A DNA stretch of 64,000 nucleotides from Hydractinia symbiolongicarpus. Its lineage: Eukaryota > Cnidaria > Hydrozoa > Anthoathecata > Hydractiniidae. Position numbers and translations under genes: made by a program. Positions within the stretch are counted from its first letter, which is position 1; each line of letters begins with the position of its first letter. Positions 1-14,600 of this stretch are shown in pieces. Under the pieces are notes generated by a model, which was not told the origin of the DNA, ran no database searches, and saw only the letters and a program-made list of their open reading frames with translations. Location of the stretch: NCBI RefSeq assembly GCF_029227915.1, contig NC_079882.1:3658001-3722000 (forward strand), given 5' to 3'.

Positions 1-100
1 AAAGCGCTGGCTACACTTAGTATTTAACGGAGACTCGTATTGTAGGGTAAAACAAAGAAAGCACACTACCAAACAAAATACAGTCTAACTTTTAACGTAC

Positions 101-944
101 CTGCTGTAGTCGAGGTCTTGATTTAACAGAGGATTAGCCATGGTAGGTTTATAACCTTCAGGAGGTGAATAATTTAAACACACGACAAAAGACTCTATGC
201 TGGAGTTCCTACTGCTTCTTGGTTTGCACACGGTTACATCTGGAAAAAATAGTTTTAACTGAGAGTACAACAAATCCACATCTTTTCCGCGGAAGATTTT
301 CGCCACAAAATTGCCGCCTTTTTTTAACACGTGACTTGTTATGTTGAAGGCAGCGAGTAGTAGTTGTCCTTGAATGTATTCATCTATGTCGTGCAATCCT
401 GTCACATCCGGTGCCCCATCGCATACAACAAGATCTGCAGGCTCTCCTTCAAAGTGCTGGATTATTTCGTTCGCAGTTGATAGCTATGAAATTTATTTAG
501 CATACCGTAAATGACGAAATAATTGACGGGGCGTTTATTTAAATTTCTTACCTCAGTGCACTTATTTGATAGAACAATAAACTAAATTTCCATAAATTTT
601 ATAACTACTGAGTGCTCGTAGGGATTAAAAAAAATAAAGGTCGATACCTTCGTTATATCTCCTTGAATTTGTATGACGCCCGGCAGAGGTGCCATTGCTT
701 GCAAATCGACGGCGACAATTTTCACGTCTTCGTTATTCCCTTGACGTTCTTCGATAAGTTTCCGACTTAAAACCTGACTCCAACTACCAGGTGCTGCACA
801 CAAATCAACTACCCGTTTAACCCCCGTGAACAAATCAAAATCTTCGTTTATTTGTAATAACTTGAAAGCACTTCTTGCTCTCCACCCTCCTTCTTTTGCA
901 AGTCTGTAGTAAACATCTCGTTTGTCCTTTGATGATCGTCCCAT
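101..944 (-). CDS. FTSJ1: FTSJ1/TRM7 tRNA 2'-O-ribose methyltransferase, 5' part
   Basis: SAM-dependent enzyme that 2'-O-methylates positions 32 and 34 of the tRNA anticodon loop (known role of the FTSJ1/Trm7 family). Two exons are visible: 648-944 and 483-101. The ATG at 944 starts [20 protein letters not shown], the family's near-invariant N terminus. The SAM-binding loop [11 protein letters not shown] lies near residues 47-57. Exon 2 resumes in frame with [11 protein letters not shown] and carries [20 protein letters not shown] and [12 protein letters not shown], which supply the later residues of the K-D-K-E catalytic set. The donor at 100 (GTACGT) leaves phase 2, so at least one more exon encodes the C terminus. 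I could not place it in 1-60, so the gene probably leaves the window. It lies in tandem with AGK, about 1.7 kb from the AGK stop codon. Identification is firm; only the 3' end is missing. Confidence 0.95.
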
Positions 945-2620
945 GTTCTTTGAATATTTACTCTAGTAAGGTAGACTTCGGACAGTAAAATAAATTATAT
1001 CTCAATTAGAAAAGGACAATAAACTTAAAGTATATTGCAACTCAAAAACTTGAAACTTAAATATAAAAATTCAACATTTTGTTGCAGAAATGGAAAATCC
1101 TTACCACGGCAATAAAATAAAATAAAAAATCAATTCTGGTGAAGATGTGGACAACTCTATTTTTTTTTAGAAACTTCCATCCAGCTCTATAAAGCTTAAA
1201 ACAAGAGTAATGCTAACCATTTCAAAAAAAAAAAAAATAACTACTTATTGCTTGAATTACAATTTCTTTTTCATTTGTTTACAAACATATGTATAGAAAA
1301 TTTGTTTCGTCGAGCGACTGTCGCATTGCAATCGTATTACACGCTTTTTTTTCTAAGAATATCAAAATTTTAACCAAGCTAGTCATTATTCTTATTTCCC
1401 TATTGTTCTATACAATATATCTATTGTTTTCAACCAAAATCCAAGCTTGGTATTCTTATAAAGCATATTCTTACAAAAAAAGGGTGCACAAACTGACGAC
1501 GTAGTTATCATGCAACATTTTCATCTCCACATGTCGCAAGATGTACGTGACTTTGAAAACATAATTTTTCGGGTCTTTAAACGGGGCTACGAAACGAATC
1601 AATAATCTCAATTTGAAAAATAGCGTGTTATAAAAGGACCACTCACAAAAAGTCAAGGTGCAAGAAATGATAGACGTCTAGACATCCTGATTATAAATAA
1701 TTACTTTTTTATGATGAATTTTCTACTTTTTATTTTTTTTAAAAAAGGAAAGTTTTCCTTCAGCATTTATTTTGGCGGTAAATTAAGCTACGGTCTGTGC
1801 TGTTGCTTCGACTGGCTTTATGTGAAATAAACTTGCATGTTTCTATGCAAAATTTCGAAGGATATAGCTAGCTAGCTAGTTTAAAAAGTTTGAAGTTATT
1901 TTATTAGAAAACTTGAGTTGAAAGTTAAATGCTTTTGCATCAAATAAATTATGGATATCCAACATATGTAGGGGACTTTTCTGTTATTTTTATGTAAAAA
2001 AATGGATCTCTAATATAATAATAAAGATAATTTAAGATGTTGTTTTTGTCCTCAGTGATCATAAAATTTTCTACGGCCATTAGTTCGACTTTCGTGTAAG
2101 TCACTAAAGTCGAAAACCAACAGCCGTTTCGTAGCCTCTTTAACTTCTTTTTTTGTTTCCTATACAACACTTATTCAATTTTAAATTAGGATTTTTTGCT
2201 TTTCCGACAAGAAAAGCCATCCCGACAGTCGCTTGATGAAAATTTCGTTATTGAAAGCTAACAGCAACGAAATTAGTGAAGAAGCTTTAAAGAAGTCGAA
2301 ATTAATCTCTCCGTTTGTTTCTAGCACTATTTTCTGATAAGACATGTACTCATGGCATCAGACACTACTTCATTGTTACCACGCAACCATCACATTCTAT
2401 TTCTAAAGCTTAATGACGTAATCTCACAACCTCACAACTATATCACCATGGAATCGATAAAAACAAATACAACACAACAGACGTCAGTAGAAAGATACTT
2501 AGAAAAAAAAAAGTATGAAATTGAAAGTTATGTCGTCTCATAGTTACAAACCAAGTTTAGAAATTATTATTACTAATAACAAGAATTACTGAGAGATAAT
2601 AACATATTTTTTCTTTAATA
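945..2620. other. Intergenic, FTSJ1 promoter side and AGK 3' flank
   Basis: About 1.7 kb of AT-rich DNA between the FTSJ1 start codon and the AGK stop codon. Small open frames here have no family resemblance and lie in low-complexity sequence. I see no clear TATA box or CpG-rich promoter. The FTSJ1 promoter and AGK 3'UTR must lie here, but the sequence does not define them. Confidence 0.6.
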
Positions 2621-5600
2621 TCACAATCTGCCCGTTTGGTCACCACAAAACATGACTAATTTGTTGGGATAGATTGACACCTGAATAGGTCTTGCATCAA
2701 ATATTTCGCCGTCTATGCCATATGATAAATCCTAAAATAAAAAATAAACATTTTTTGACATTATTAAGGGCTATACATTATTTAGGATAGTGGAATAATC
2801 AAAAGGTTTGCTGACATAAACACTTTCTTTATTTCTGTAATCACTAAAATTAATGAAATAACACGTGGTTGAATAACCTCGTTTTCAGGAGGAGTTAAAC
2901 GCACATCATGACATATCATCGTGTCTGACAAATCTAAAAAATAAATAAACAAATTATTGCTAGGAAACAAATCCGGCGTGGCTAGGATTTAGTGTAAATC
3001 CGGCGTGGTTAGAATTTAGTGTACAGGCGTTTTCCAAGAAAACACATTTACGGAAAGAATTTGTTTTTATGCTTAAAGGAATCGTTCTAAGAGGTTTTGC
3101 TTAAATTTTTATACACGTTTTTATAAAAACTTTTTACGAGATATTTAGTATTAGACCGCCCAATATTTAGGCAAGTTTTGAAAGTGATTAGAAATTGATA
3201 TTTTTTTGAAAATAGAGTTTTTTGAATCAAAAAAAGAGACATTTAGCATCAAAGAGATAATTTCACAGAGATAATTTCAAAAAGACAAATGCGGTTTTTT
3301 CACACCTCAATATATATATATTTTAATTTCAAAGTTAATTTAGTTAATAAAGACATTAAGAAACTTTAAGAAGTTAAAAAATTCTATGATGCAACATTTC
3401 CAATACCAAACGTTAATCATAAGTTGAAACTACATTTTAGTAGCGTAGATTTGTTATTCTGATATTATTGGATGTTATACCGTATAAAATTTGGTACAAC
3501 GCACATTCAACAAATGGCATACGTGGTCACATAAATTTATATTGCGTACTGAAAGCTTCTTGTGATTTTAGCTTTTCAGTGCTGTTTGCTTATAGAGGGT
3601 AAAGTTTCAGTTGCTATTTCCGAAATACATATATACTTTTCATATCACGTATTCTCCTTTCAATTTTTCACTTTTCATGTTAACAAAAAAAAACTTTAAA
3701 ATATTGACACAAAAAATTATAAGGAAGTCGTTATCTTTAACATTAAAACAAAAACCACATTCTTTAGGCAAGCGAGGCAATCTAAAAAAACAAATGCCTC
3801 GGAAGCACATTGTCTGTAATGTTTAAGGCAATTAAAATTAAAGACATCGCCTCTATAATTACGTTCACGCTAAGAATAAAGGGAAACACATAACAACACA
3901 AAACGAAGGAAAAGCGATACAATAACATTAAAGGTTGGATTCAAAGAATTTTCTTTCAACAACATGAATTAATCACAAAACAGGTAAATATCATCGAAAA
4001 CATAACACAGCACCTTTCTTGTTCACACAGTTGGATCGACGAAACACATCATTATCACAGTGAATAGCCGACGCATGTCAACTGTGCACGAACTTTTTTT
4101 AATTGGCAATAGTTACATAATACATGAAGAAATAGCTAGCTTAAAGTGTGAAGAATTTGTAAACGTCAGAAGACAAGTAACGTTGAGAAGATTTTGTTGT
4201 GTATATTATAGAGAGAAAGTTTTGAACGCTACAGACATTACACGCCGAGCAGAAAAAACATAACGATGGCAAAAAATAAAAACATTCTGACAAAAAAGAT
4301 TATAATTGTCGGCGACAAAAACGTCGGTAAGACGTCCATTTTGAAGAACATACCAAGTAACAGACACTGCACTGTAGAACAAGTTAGCGCCAACAAATTT
4401 GAAGTAAAATTGTATATGAAAAGAAAAATGATACAGTTTGTTATCTGGGATGGGATCATTTCGGGTTACAAAACGGACTACAGACATATCGCATATAAAA
4501 ACACAGACCTAATATTAGTATGTTATTCTGCTGACTCAAAGTCGAGTTTGGAGAACGTTGAAAAAAACTGGATTCCCGAAATACAAACATACTGTCCCGA
4601 TACACCTCATATTCTGGTGGCGAATAAAACCGACGTAAGAGATGCGATCACTAAGTCAAACCATGACAACGCCGGCGATTTTAACGACAGTGACGAATAT
4701 ATAAATTGGACACAAGGCGAACATCTCGCCGAAAAACTAGAATCGCTGGCGTTCACTGAGTGTTCAGCCGTGAAAAGGGAAGGCTTAGAAACATTAGTAG
4801 GGAAAGCGGTGGAAGCTTTTCTTGGACCAAAGAAAGAAAAACACAAGGATTGTACTATACTATAAAAGATTTTGAAAACCATATTTATGTATTTATTGAA
4901 ATAATTTGTAAATAGATATCCTACTTTTATAATAAAATTGAAGCTGTGCTTCATATTGTCAACATTCTTAGTTGTGTCACACGGATAGGACATGATAATC
5001 CTTACATTGTTAAAATTTCTTCTTTAATTAAAACTGGGCGTGATGTTAAAAACAACAATGTGTGTTGTAAAGTACATCTGTAAAGGCCCTGGTTACGCAA
5101 AAGCAGATAAAAATTTCCGTTGTGTAGAATATACGCATGCACGTATCTCCATCAACTCGGATATGATTTATTGCACATGCGTTGTACTAATTTCGCAACA
5201 ATCACAGCACGGTTGCAAAATCTATTTTAATAATTATTTGCTGCCTGGTCTAAGAGGTATTAAATGCGGATAAAAGTATGGCCGGGCGTTATTCAAGCTG
5301 TCGATTTTGACGTCTGACAAATCAAAATAAATACTTAACATATTTTAAAATAAATAAGTGAATGAGTCAGTAGGAAAACAGTCACCACGAAATAATTTTG
5401 TGGTCAATAATATTACGCCTACAGTTGTTTTTCAAATCCAGATTTAAAATTTTCTGAACTACTACGTACCCGTGGGTGTATAATTAAATCTATTTTGGAT
5501 CCACTGAACTCTAAACACAAAATGTCAACAATTAAAGTTTATTACAAACAGGTACAAGATTTCTTTTTAAAAAAAATCATATTTTAAAATTCCACTAAAA

Positions 5601-8600
5601 CCTTATCAGCTTTCTCTGATTTTGATATAAATTTTAAAATTCGTGAAATATGAAAATAAAAATCTTAACAGTACGAAAATAATCAGGTTTAAAGTATGTT
5701 TTCTAACAACTTTGCAATTTCAGCAATTTTGACCGCTTTGCTAGAATGTCCCTTCCACCATGGAAACATAAAAATTGAACACAGAATAAAATTAATGTAA
5801 CAGAAAAAGCTTCTATCGTTGGGTTGACGGTTGTAAGCTTTGTAGAAAGTATAACTAACCCATATTTCATAAAGTCTGTCTTTGATTGGTCAACTTTAAG
5901 GTCTTGCAATATAAAATAGGGTCCCTGAATGAAGAGAAATAGAAAAGTAACATATAGATAAATCGAGGATAAAATTGAAACATTAAAGCAAATCTGAAAT
6001 AATAACTACCGTATTTTTTTCATCAGCTTCCCGAAAATATAAATTTATATCGCTGCTAAAAAATTCTTTTCTCTCACTACAGTTTATTATATTTGGCTTG
6101 TAAGAACCAGTCATTTCACACGATATAACATGTTTTGCAATCGTATCATGACATGGTTTCTCTATGCTTTCACTGTTAGATTGCCTGAGTTTATTTCTCT
6201 CCTCGCATGAAGCTGTTTGTATTTTCAAATTAGGTATTGAATGTTGTTTTTGTGACAGTGAAGTTCGTAACGGACTTATAGAAGAAGAGTACACGTGGAT
6301 CGACGAAGATGGTGGCCACTCCTGAAACAAAACGTAAAAACATTCAATTTCGTTGTTTTTAGTGACTGAAACGAAATTAATGTGATAAAGTGATTCACTA
6401 TTAGTACATAGTCTTAAAATATGCTGACAGACACGTTAACATGCACATTCAGTTTATCCGTCATAACATTTTAATTTTAAATTTCCATAATAATCACGAA
6501 AAATTTCTCTTTATTAATCACAAAGGTATGTAAACCTGTATTTAATGAGCAATAAGCTAGTACGCTACATACCTTTGTCGTTCTCCATAGATATGTGAAA
6601 TATTTCTTTAGTGGTCCCAGTAGCCAAAATCGTCCTCTAAATGGCAAAATTCACATTACAATTATCGAGTATTACTACATTTTGTATTAACTAGCTATTC
6701 CATTTTTCACCAGATACAAAAGGCAAATTTTGACTTCAAGCCTTAAAAGTGCAATATTTAAGAATGCACTTGTATGTTAATATTTATCACAAAAAAGTAC
6801 TTGTTTTTTTAAAAAACTGCTTTGTAGTTTACTCCTTTGGTTACTCATTGGTTGGTTAACTATGCTGGCCACAAACCTAAAAGTTTACAATATTAGGAGT
6901 TTTAGGAGAATTTAGGAGGTTGCAAGGACAACTTTTAGGGAAATGCACTAAACGCATCAACACTATTCCATATTTTAGGAAACTTTGTTAAAAGTTTAGA
7001 AGGGTAGAGAAGTTACAAATAACCAAACCTTTGTTTTTGAATGTCAGAGAGGCTGCTCATTTCAAATCGTAGTAAATACGTGAATATAATTCACCAGTTT
7101 TGTTTCAACATAAACAAAAACTAAATTTATTGTAAAATATTTTGTAAAAGACGAACGTTATCATAAACAATTTTAGGAGGGTTTAGTAGGTGTGGCCACC
7201 CCGTTAATTTTGCAATTTTTTTAGACAAGTTTCTAGACAAGTTTACAACAAATGAGCTAGACAACCTCCCAACATATTAAATCGCATAAATTTTATTTTG
7301 ATTCTTTTTGTTAAGCAAAACAGACCAATTTTTATTAATATTGTTGGCGTTAAGACTCATCGGAATTAACTTGTGTGCTGCAAGGTGTTAACTAAGGACA
7401 TACTTACTGGTCAATCTGTTCTTTGACTTGCTGATTTAAACCAATATGAATGCTCGATAAGGCAAAACTTGATTTCGAATCTGCCTGTACATAACACAGA
7501 TGTAAACCCAAAGTGCACTTTTCATTTACAATCTTACACTTTTCAGTTTTCCATGTGCCTATTCCATGACCATAGTATGTAAACAACACAAGAGGGGGGG
7601 GGGGGGGGTAACTATGATAGCTCATGATGGCTGGAGAGGTCGTTATCCCCATGTTAAATCAAGATATTGTGATCACTCGTTCCTGTTATTACATCTATAG
7701 AAAAATATTTGTACCTTTATTTCCATGACGCTAACCTTTCGTGTTTTGTTTTTGACAATTGCCATTGCTGCTTCGCATATATTTCTATAAGAAAACAACC
7801 AAAACCTACAAGCAAGCAATTCAAGGTGCATGTAGGCAAAGAGTTACTTATTAGCAACATCTTGTCTTAATTCGTAGTTGGAAGCATCGCAAAGACAAAG
7901 TTTTTTTTATCTACACGTTTTATAGATTTTCTGGCTTACTTTACTTTTACTTTGTCAGGAGTGAATAGCTTGCTAAAGATTGAATTACTGTGATAACCCA
8001 TTGGTAAAACACCAATTGGAAGGTGCAGAAGATTATCCTAAAAAACAGAAAGTCCGGTACATCACCACTATACTTACAAGAGCTTCCTGTCCACATAGTG
8101 TTTACTCAAATCTATCACTAACCAGTCTATAACAAACTCAATCAAGAATGATTACAGATCTTTCCTACCTAACAGCCATAACAACCACGCCCACCCTGTC
8201 TTAAAAAACTACACTCACATGTTGTGCTTGTCGAAGCATACCAGTCACCACCTAAAAAAGTCTGCAAATGTATATGTTGTAGCAATAACTAAAATATTAC
8301 AATCTTTTGATGTTGACTTATTTGTCTCTACGATTATAATGAACATACCTCCTGTAATGTTCCATCACCACCAGCAACAACAACACCATCCATATTACGA
8401 TCAAAATAGTTTGCGATTGTTTTTGCGTGTCCTTCATAATCAGTCTATATATAAATTGATATTATAGTTCCTCAAAGCTAAATAGTAATGTATGGGACAG
8501 AAGGAGTGGGGTTATGGATGGCATTGGTGTTCACCCACATAATTTTCAGTCAACAGGTGTTTTTCCATTAAGAATAAAAAAGAATAAAGATACGTGAAGT

Positions 8601-11600
8601 TAAGTACTTCTGGAATGCCTTTAAACAGCTTCCTGTTGTTGTTTTTGAGAAAAAAGGTGAACAGCTTAATATAAAATTTCCTCCAACAGTACAAAAAAGG
8701 TAAACAAAGTACACTGTGTTTAAAACAGCCTCCACTTTAACTCTACTTTTCATTCTCTGTGTTTTTTTCGAGCATTTCACAAATTTCTCTAATGAAAATC
8801 AACCTCCTGTAAAATTCTCTGAGTTTTCCAAGGTTTTTCTGGAGTTATACAGAGAGCGAATAAATTGGATAAAAATATGTCTTAAAAGATGCTGAGGTTT
8901 TAATTTAAAAAAGATTTCTAGCTGATTGAAGCAACTAAAACAGAAAGTATTATCATTAAGTAACTGCTTAACATTAAATAGTTTTGTTTAAAAGGTAAAG
9001 AAACGTATAATCTTACTTGTATGAAGGTGACATCAATACCTGCCAAGTAAAAAATGGGAGCAGCGTTTTTCTGAAAAAGCTTTTTACATTTACTAAAAAG
9101 AAATATAAAACTATTTTAAACAATAAGATTACAAATAAAAACAATATTTAAATATTTTCTGTAAATAAATAATACAATAATATAATTGAATTTACATTAT
9201 TACATTCCTAAAAATTGGTGAAAGGATATATATTATCGCTATGTCTAACCTGTTGCCAGCTTGCGGATTCAATATGACATACAACCTTCTCGGTTTTTCT
9301 AATGGACTGCAAGACTGGTCCCCATATTTCTAAAAAGCATAAATCTTAAATAAATCCTTATCACTTCAGAAGACAATGCAATCTGTGCATATTACCAAAT
9401 ATTTTCTATATTATGGTGCCATCTTTTTCAGGGACAGAATTAGCTATGGTGTACTGGTGTAAGCTTTCCATCTGGTTGTGCCACAATAACTCTGGTGTTA
9501 GCAACTGGTCCAGGACCAGGTGAGCAAAATAAGCACCTTTGGTAGTTCTAGTAAAGAGGAGCGTAATTTCCGCAAAGCCTCATCATAGAAAACTTTTAAT
9601 TTTGATTAGAATACGTTTACATTATTTTGTAATATTTATGTTGAAAGTCTTCCGGTTTTGCTGTAAAATTGTGACAGAATTTTAAAAGCTGGTTATTGAG
9701 CGTTGCTAAAGCTTATAACATACACACCACTTTGATAATAGGAAAGTGAAAGGGACAACAAAATAAATATAACCAAAGGTATAACTTGGATCGAGAGGGG
9801 AAATTTTTAGTCAATTTTGTGGTGAATTTAGCTATATGTATTTTATGTTCTTATTTTTGTTTAGCTATTTTCTAGCATTTATTTATAGCCACTGTGCACA
9901 GATTTTTTTATATTTCCTAAGCAAAACGTTGTAAAATGTTATCATTGGCACCAAGCTTAAAAAATTTTCTTATGAGCAAATCATTTGTTTTCGTTTTTGT
10001 TAGCTAGGTTTTTAGTGATTTCCACATGGCTAAAGTTTTAGTTTTCAGATAAAGTTTACATACATGTCTTTTTATTATTAGCATATGAATTTTAAAAATC
10101 AGGCTCGGGTATGCTTAGCATTAATTACAAAAGATGCTCAAATTATCTAGGAATATGCTTATTTTCATTACCGTTCCAAACCCAATAACCAAAATAAAGA
10201 ACAAAGTTTCACATTTTTTAAACTATGCAGCAAAACAAGGGCTTACAGTTATGCTTATAATTTGCTTGTTTTTTCACTAGCCCTGAGCCTAAATATGTTT
10301 ATATAAAAAAAAAACATTTAATGTCATACCAAGACTAACTTATTAAACGATGGCGCTTTTTTATTGATTAATTTATAATTTGATCAACTTCAGGTTAAAA
10401 TACAAAACAAACAAGATTAATGATACATGATAGAATATGTACACATATCTCTACAGTTTTATGTTTGCTGTCTCACAGACCTTGTGTCTCACTTTTCTTT
10501 AGCTGTACATATTTTATCATGGACTTTTAATCTTGTTTCATTTTGCATTTTATACCTGCAGATGTTCAAATTATAGATTGAAATATATTGCGAATATAAA
10601 AATGCTCCTTGTTGGTTTATACTTAGTTGATCTTGTTCATTCTATCGCTAATTTTGTTTTTATGTGCAGAAAATGCGCAAACACTTGTAGTATATACATT
10701 TAAAAACTGAGCTTTTTAATTTTTTCAGCTGCATATCAAGGACAAAACAAAAGTTGTGAGTTTGTTGGCATGAAATATACATCTGCTATATGCGACGGTG
10801 AGGAATTCAAAGTTCTGTATAAGCAGTTTTGTTTTTTTTATATTTTGAGATATGTTCTAATATCACCTGAGACATTAAAATTCAAAATTAAGGCTCAGAT
10901 GGAAATTCGCGGTTTTTGCAATTTTGTTTGCCTATAAGATGAATGCGCCTTGATGGTCACACAAGTTTAATTTTGGTTAGTATGTGAAATGTACTATTGA
11001 ACTTAATAAAAAATGTGACCACAATGGCATAACAAACCGAAAACGCAAAAAGAAAATAGCTTTTGGATGATTTTAGAGCCTTATATCTAATCTATACTAA
11101 TATCTTATCAGTAATAATACAAAACTGCTATCTTAGGAATAATGAAAAAATTTTGTTTGAAAATTTTTTAAAAGTTGCACATGTAAGTGAAATTGTGCTT
11201 CAAAAATAGGCAAATTTTGCCTCACTTCGTTGGATTGCACACTAATTTAGACAAGGCAAATTAAATTGATTTAGGGTGTTTACAAGGTATCTTAACAGAT
11301 AAAACAAAGAAATACATGTGATATTCTGCAGACCTTGAGAAAATTAACTTCTAATTTTGAATATTTTCAGGGAGTCAAATCTTTTTTAGTATATTATTCA
11401 TGATTTTAGCATTTCTAGACATTGCTCCAAATATATACCTTCAGAATATATATAGTTGACAGGGTTCCAAAGTATTGGTAGAGAGATTTCAACTTGAAAA
11501 TTAAGACAGACATGAAGACAACACAGTAAGACTTAAATTTTAATTTTAATAATATTAGATTTCTGTATAAAAATCAGACATTTTTGAGTTTTTAGATCAT

Positions 11601-14600
11601 CAAATTCGTCAGAGATCAGATAGGATAACATGTTTTGAGTTCTTTAGCTAAAGTTTTACAATTTTTCTGCTTGTTATTGTTTAAATTTGTAGCTGCCATT
11701 ATGGTTGCTACAAATCTCAAAGTTATACCATGCTGTAAAAAGCCCAGATATCCAGCACTACATAGATGGAAATCGCTATCTGTTAATAAATTGTGTTAAC
11801 TCTTTGCCATAACAATACAAACATACCTTAGCTTCTTGAAAATATTCTCTTCTGATTAAAAACTCCCTAAAAAACAAAAATGACTTTGTTAAGTCTTGAT
11901 AAATAATCTTATGTTTAGGGTAAAATGTGCACATTTTACAAAATGTCAAATTATCTTGTTGTTTTGCTACAAACAAAAAATTAACGATGAACCAAATAAA
12001 CACATGCTTAAAAGGCTTCAAGGCAAATACCAAATAATATGGTTCAGTTAACTGACTTTAAGATATACCAGGAATATTTGAGTAAGTGTGCAATGATTCG
12101 CACGTGCAAATCAAGTAACGCATGTGATTTAAAACGCATGTGCAAAGTATGTTACACGTGCGATATGGGCTCTGAGGTTAATCTTTGTTGCGTATTCATT
12201 TTGCGGTAGAAAAGTGGGGGATGTTTTGAATCATGAACCCCAAACACGATGATCGAATGTCTACGTATAGTGAATTTTTCCAACTTAACTTCCTTTTCTA
12301 CATGTCCGAAATAATATGCATGACTATACTGTCATTTTCATAAATTTATTGTTTATTTTTTACATAATCACAAGCAAATAGGCAAAAATATGCTTCGCTT
12401 GGGTTTTGTTTTAAAATTGTTTGAATAAAAATAACACTTGCAGCGAAAAAAAGAAAAAACTCAATTAAATTCGGACCTGCATATGGTTCCCAATTCAAAT
12501 GAAGAAATTATCTACAATTAAATCTATGATAAATGTCTGTTCCACCTGTAAGTGCAGTTTTGCAGACTTGCTTTATCCGTGCTCCGTTGATGTTCAAGAC
12601 CTGGTTACCAACAACGAAGGGGCCAGGCAAATTCTTTATGAACTTTTATTTAGATCTTATTAACAGACAAAATTTACGCTCATACAAAATAAAATTTTAG
12701 AGAATTTTTTTATATTATCTGTTAGTTGACAAAAACTAGCCTTATATAGTTTTTAATATCTAAATATAAGAAAATAGCATTTTGATTTAACAATATTTGA
12801 ACGAACATTGACAAGTAACTATTACCTGCTTAAACACAACAATGGTAGTAATAATAAAAACAACTTTAAAATTGACATTTTACAATTAACAATAATGTTT
12901 TTACACAAGTTTCGGAATGCTTAAAGTTATTTTTAATTAGGGGATATCAAAAAGTACACATATGCACTAAAATGCTATGCCCTTGTTGCAAGATTTAAAA
13001 AAAAAATGCATTTAAGAAGGTCTGTAATCATCATCACCAACATGATCATTCTCGAATTACCGTCTATTTTCCATGCTAGCATGGGTTGGACCAGGTACAT
13101 TAAAAACCCTCTTCCAATCTGATCTATAGACTGTGTTAGATCTAAACCCAATTTCCTTTGCATCAAGTCTGTTCTTATAACCCTAGGAACTATCAAATCA
13201 CTTTCTTACCCAAATGTACTCCAGTTTTTTCCAGTGTCCCAACCAACTCAATTTTCTTATAACATCTTTAATGCTATGGATACCTAGCCTGCTTTTTTAG
13301 CTTATATGAACTCTTTATGTCTCTTAGACCACTGGGGTTACACTTCCACCTAACCATTCTCCTATCATTCCCTTCTTATTGGTCAAGATGTTCCTGTTTC
13401 ACTGCCCATGTAAATTAAAAAAAAATGATAAAGGAAGAACTTTGCACTTGCACAAACATTTCATTTTATGACTTGTTTTAATGGAATTAACACGACTTTT
13501 TGAAATCCATGCGGAAAATTTTCATTATTCATTATTTTTCTGTGAAATAATGAATTTTTTAAAATAATGAAAGTTTTCGAGTGGTGCTCCAGAACCATGT
13601 GAGTGGGCGACGGGAAACTCACATGTGACTTCCTTCCGCCTAAAGGAGCAAAATTTTGCCGTCAAACATTTTTAATAATTTAGAGGGCTATACCTGAGTT
13701 CAAACTGCCCCCTATATTTTTGCAGTATCAGATCATAACTTAGTGTCTCTAGAAAATAACTGATATACTACCTTAAACTTTGTACCATGTCATAAATAAA
13801 CATAAGTAAAGATTTCTGTGAAATGTGTATTCTGGGATAAATGTAGCTACATATAATCATTTTTTCCTGAAAATTAGCAATTTCGAAAAGTTCAGGCAAT
13901 GTTAAAATAGTCATTTAATCATCTTAACGATATCTAGTAGGGGAATCTTGTAATTAGGCCACCCTCAAAAATATAATTGGTTATCGTTACCCGACCAACT
14001 CACTTTAAAAGGGGAAAGTTGAGTCGGGGAGTCAGTAAACTTGTAAAAAATAAACCAAACAATCTTCGACACGCAACAAAATCCACCATTTACCTTTTTT
14101 AGCGTTCCTCTGAATTACAGTTATTACGTCCGAATGTTATTCCTATAGGGGACTGCACTGTGCTACTCAGTGCTATATTTTCCTGCCTTGCATTTATACG
14201 GCAATATACAAGCGAAAACCATTGGAACGACGTTGACTGACAAAAATTGAACTTGAAACGGAGGCTAAAAATACAGCTGGGGTACATTTAAAACATTTAA
14301 GACTCACTTTTGTAATTAGAAATGACGCTAACCAAACATATTTTCAACGGTGGCCATAATGACGACAAACGGTTTAAAAATATTATTGAAGATATTATTT
14401 CGGTTTGTCTGTTCAGTATTAATATTACTGTGGAAAGTTTATCATTTCTTGAACATGATAGTTTATTAAGCGACGTTTCTGTGATGCAGTGTATATAGGC
14501 GAAACAAAAAGAAAGTTTAAGCAACAAGTACAAGAACATATGCGCACAGTGAGAAACGGAGAAAAACGAAATTGCGGACCACAGTTGGAGCAGAAGTCAT

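Noticed and set aside
4060-4263. 67-codon frame ending just before the Rho-like ATG
   Set aside because: Out of frame with the GTPase and no domain. Probably 5'UTR or chance.
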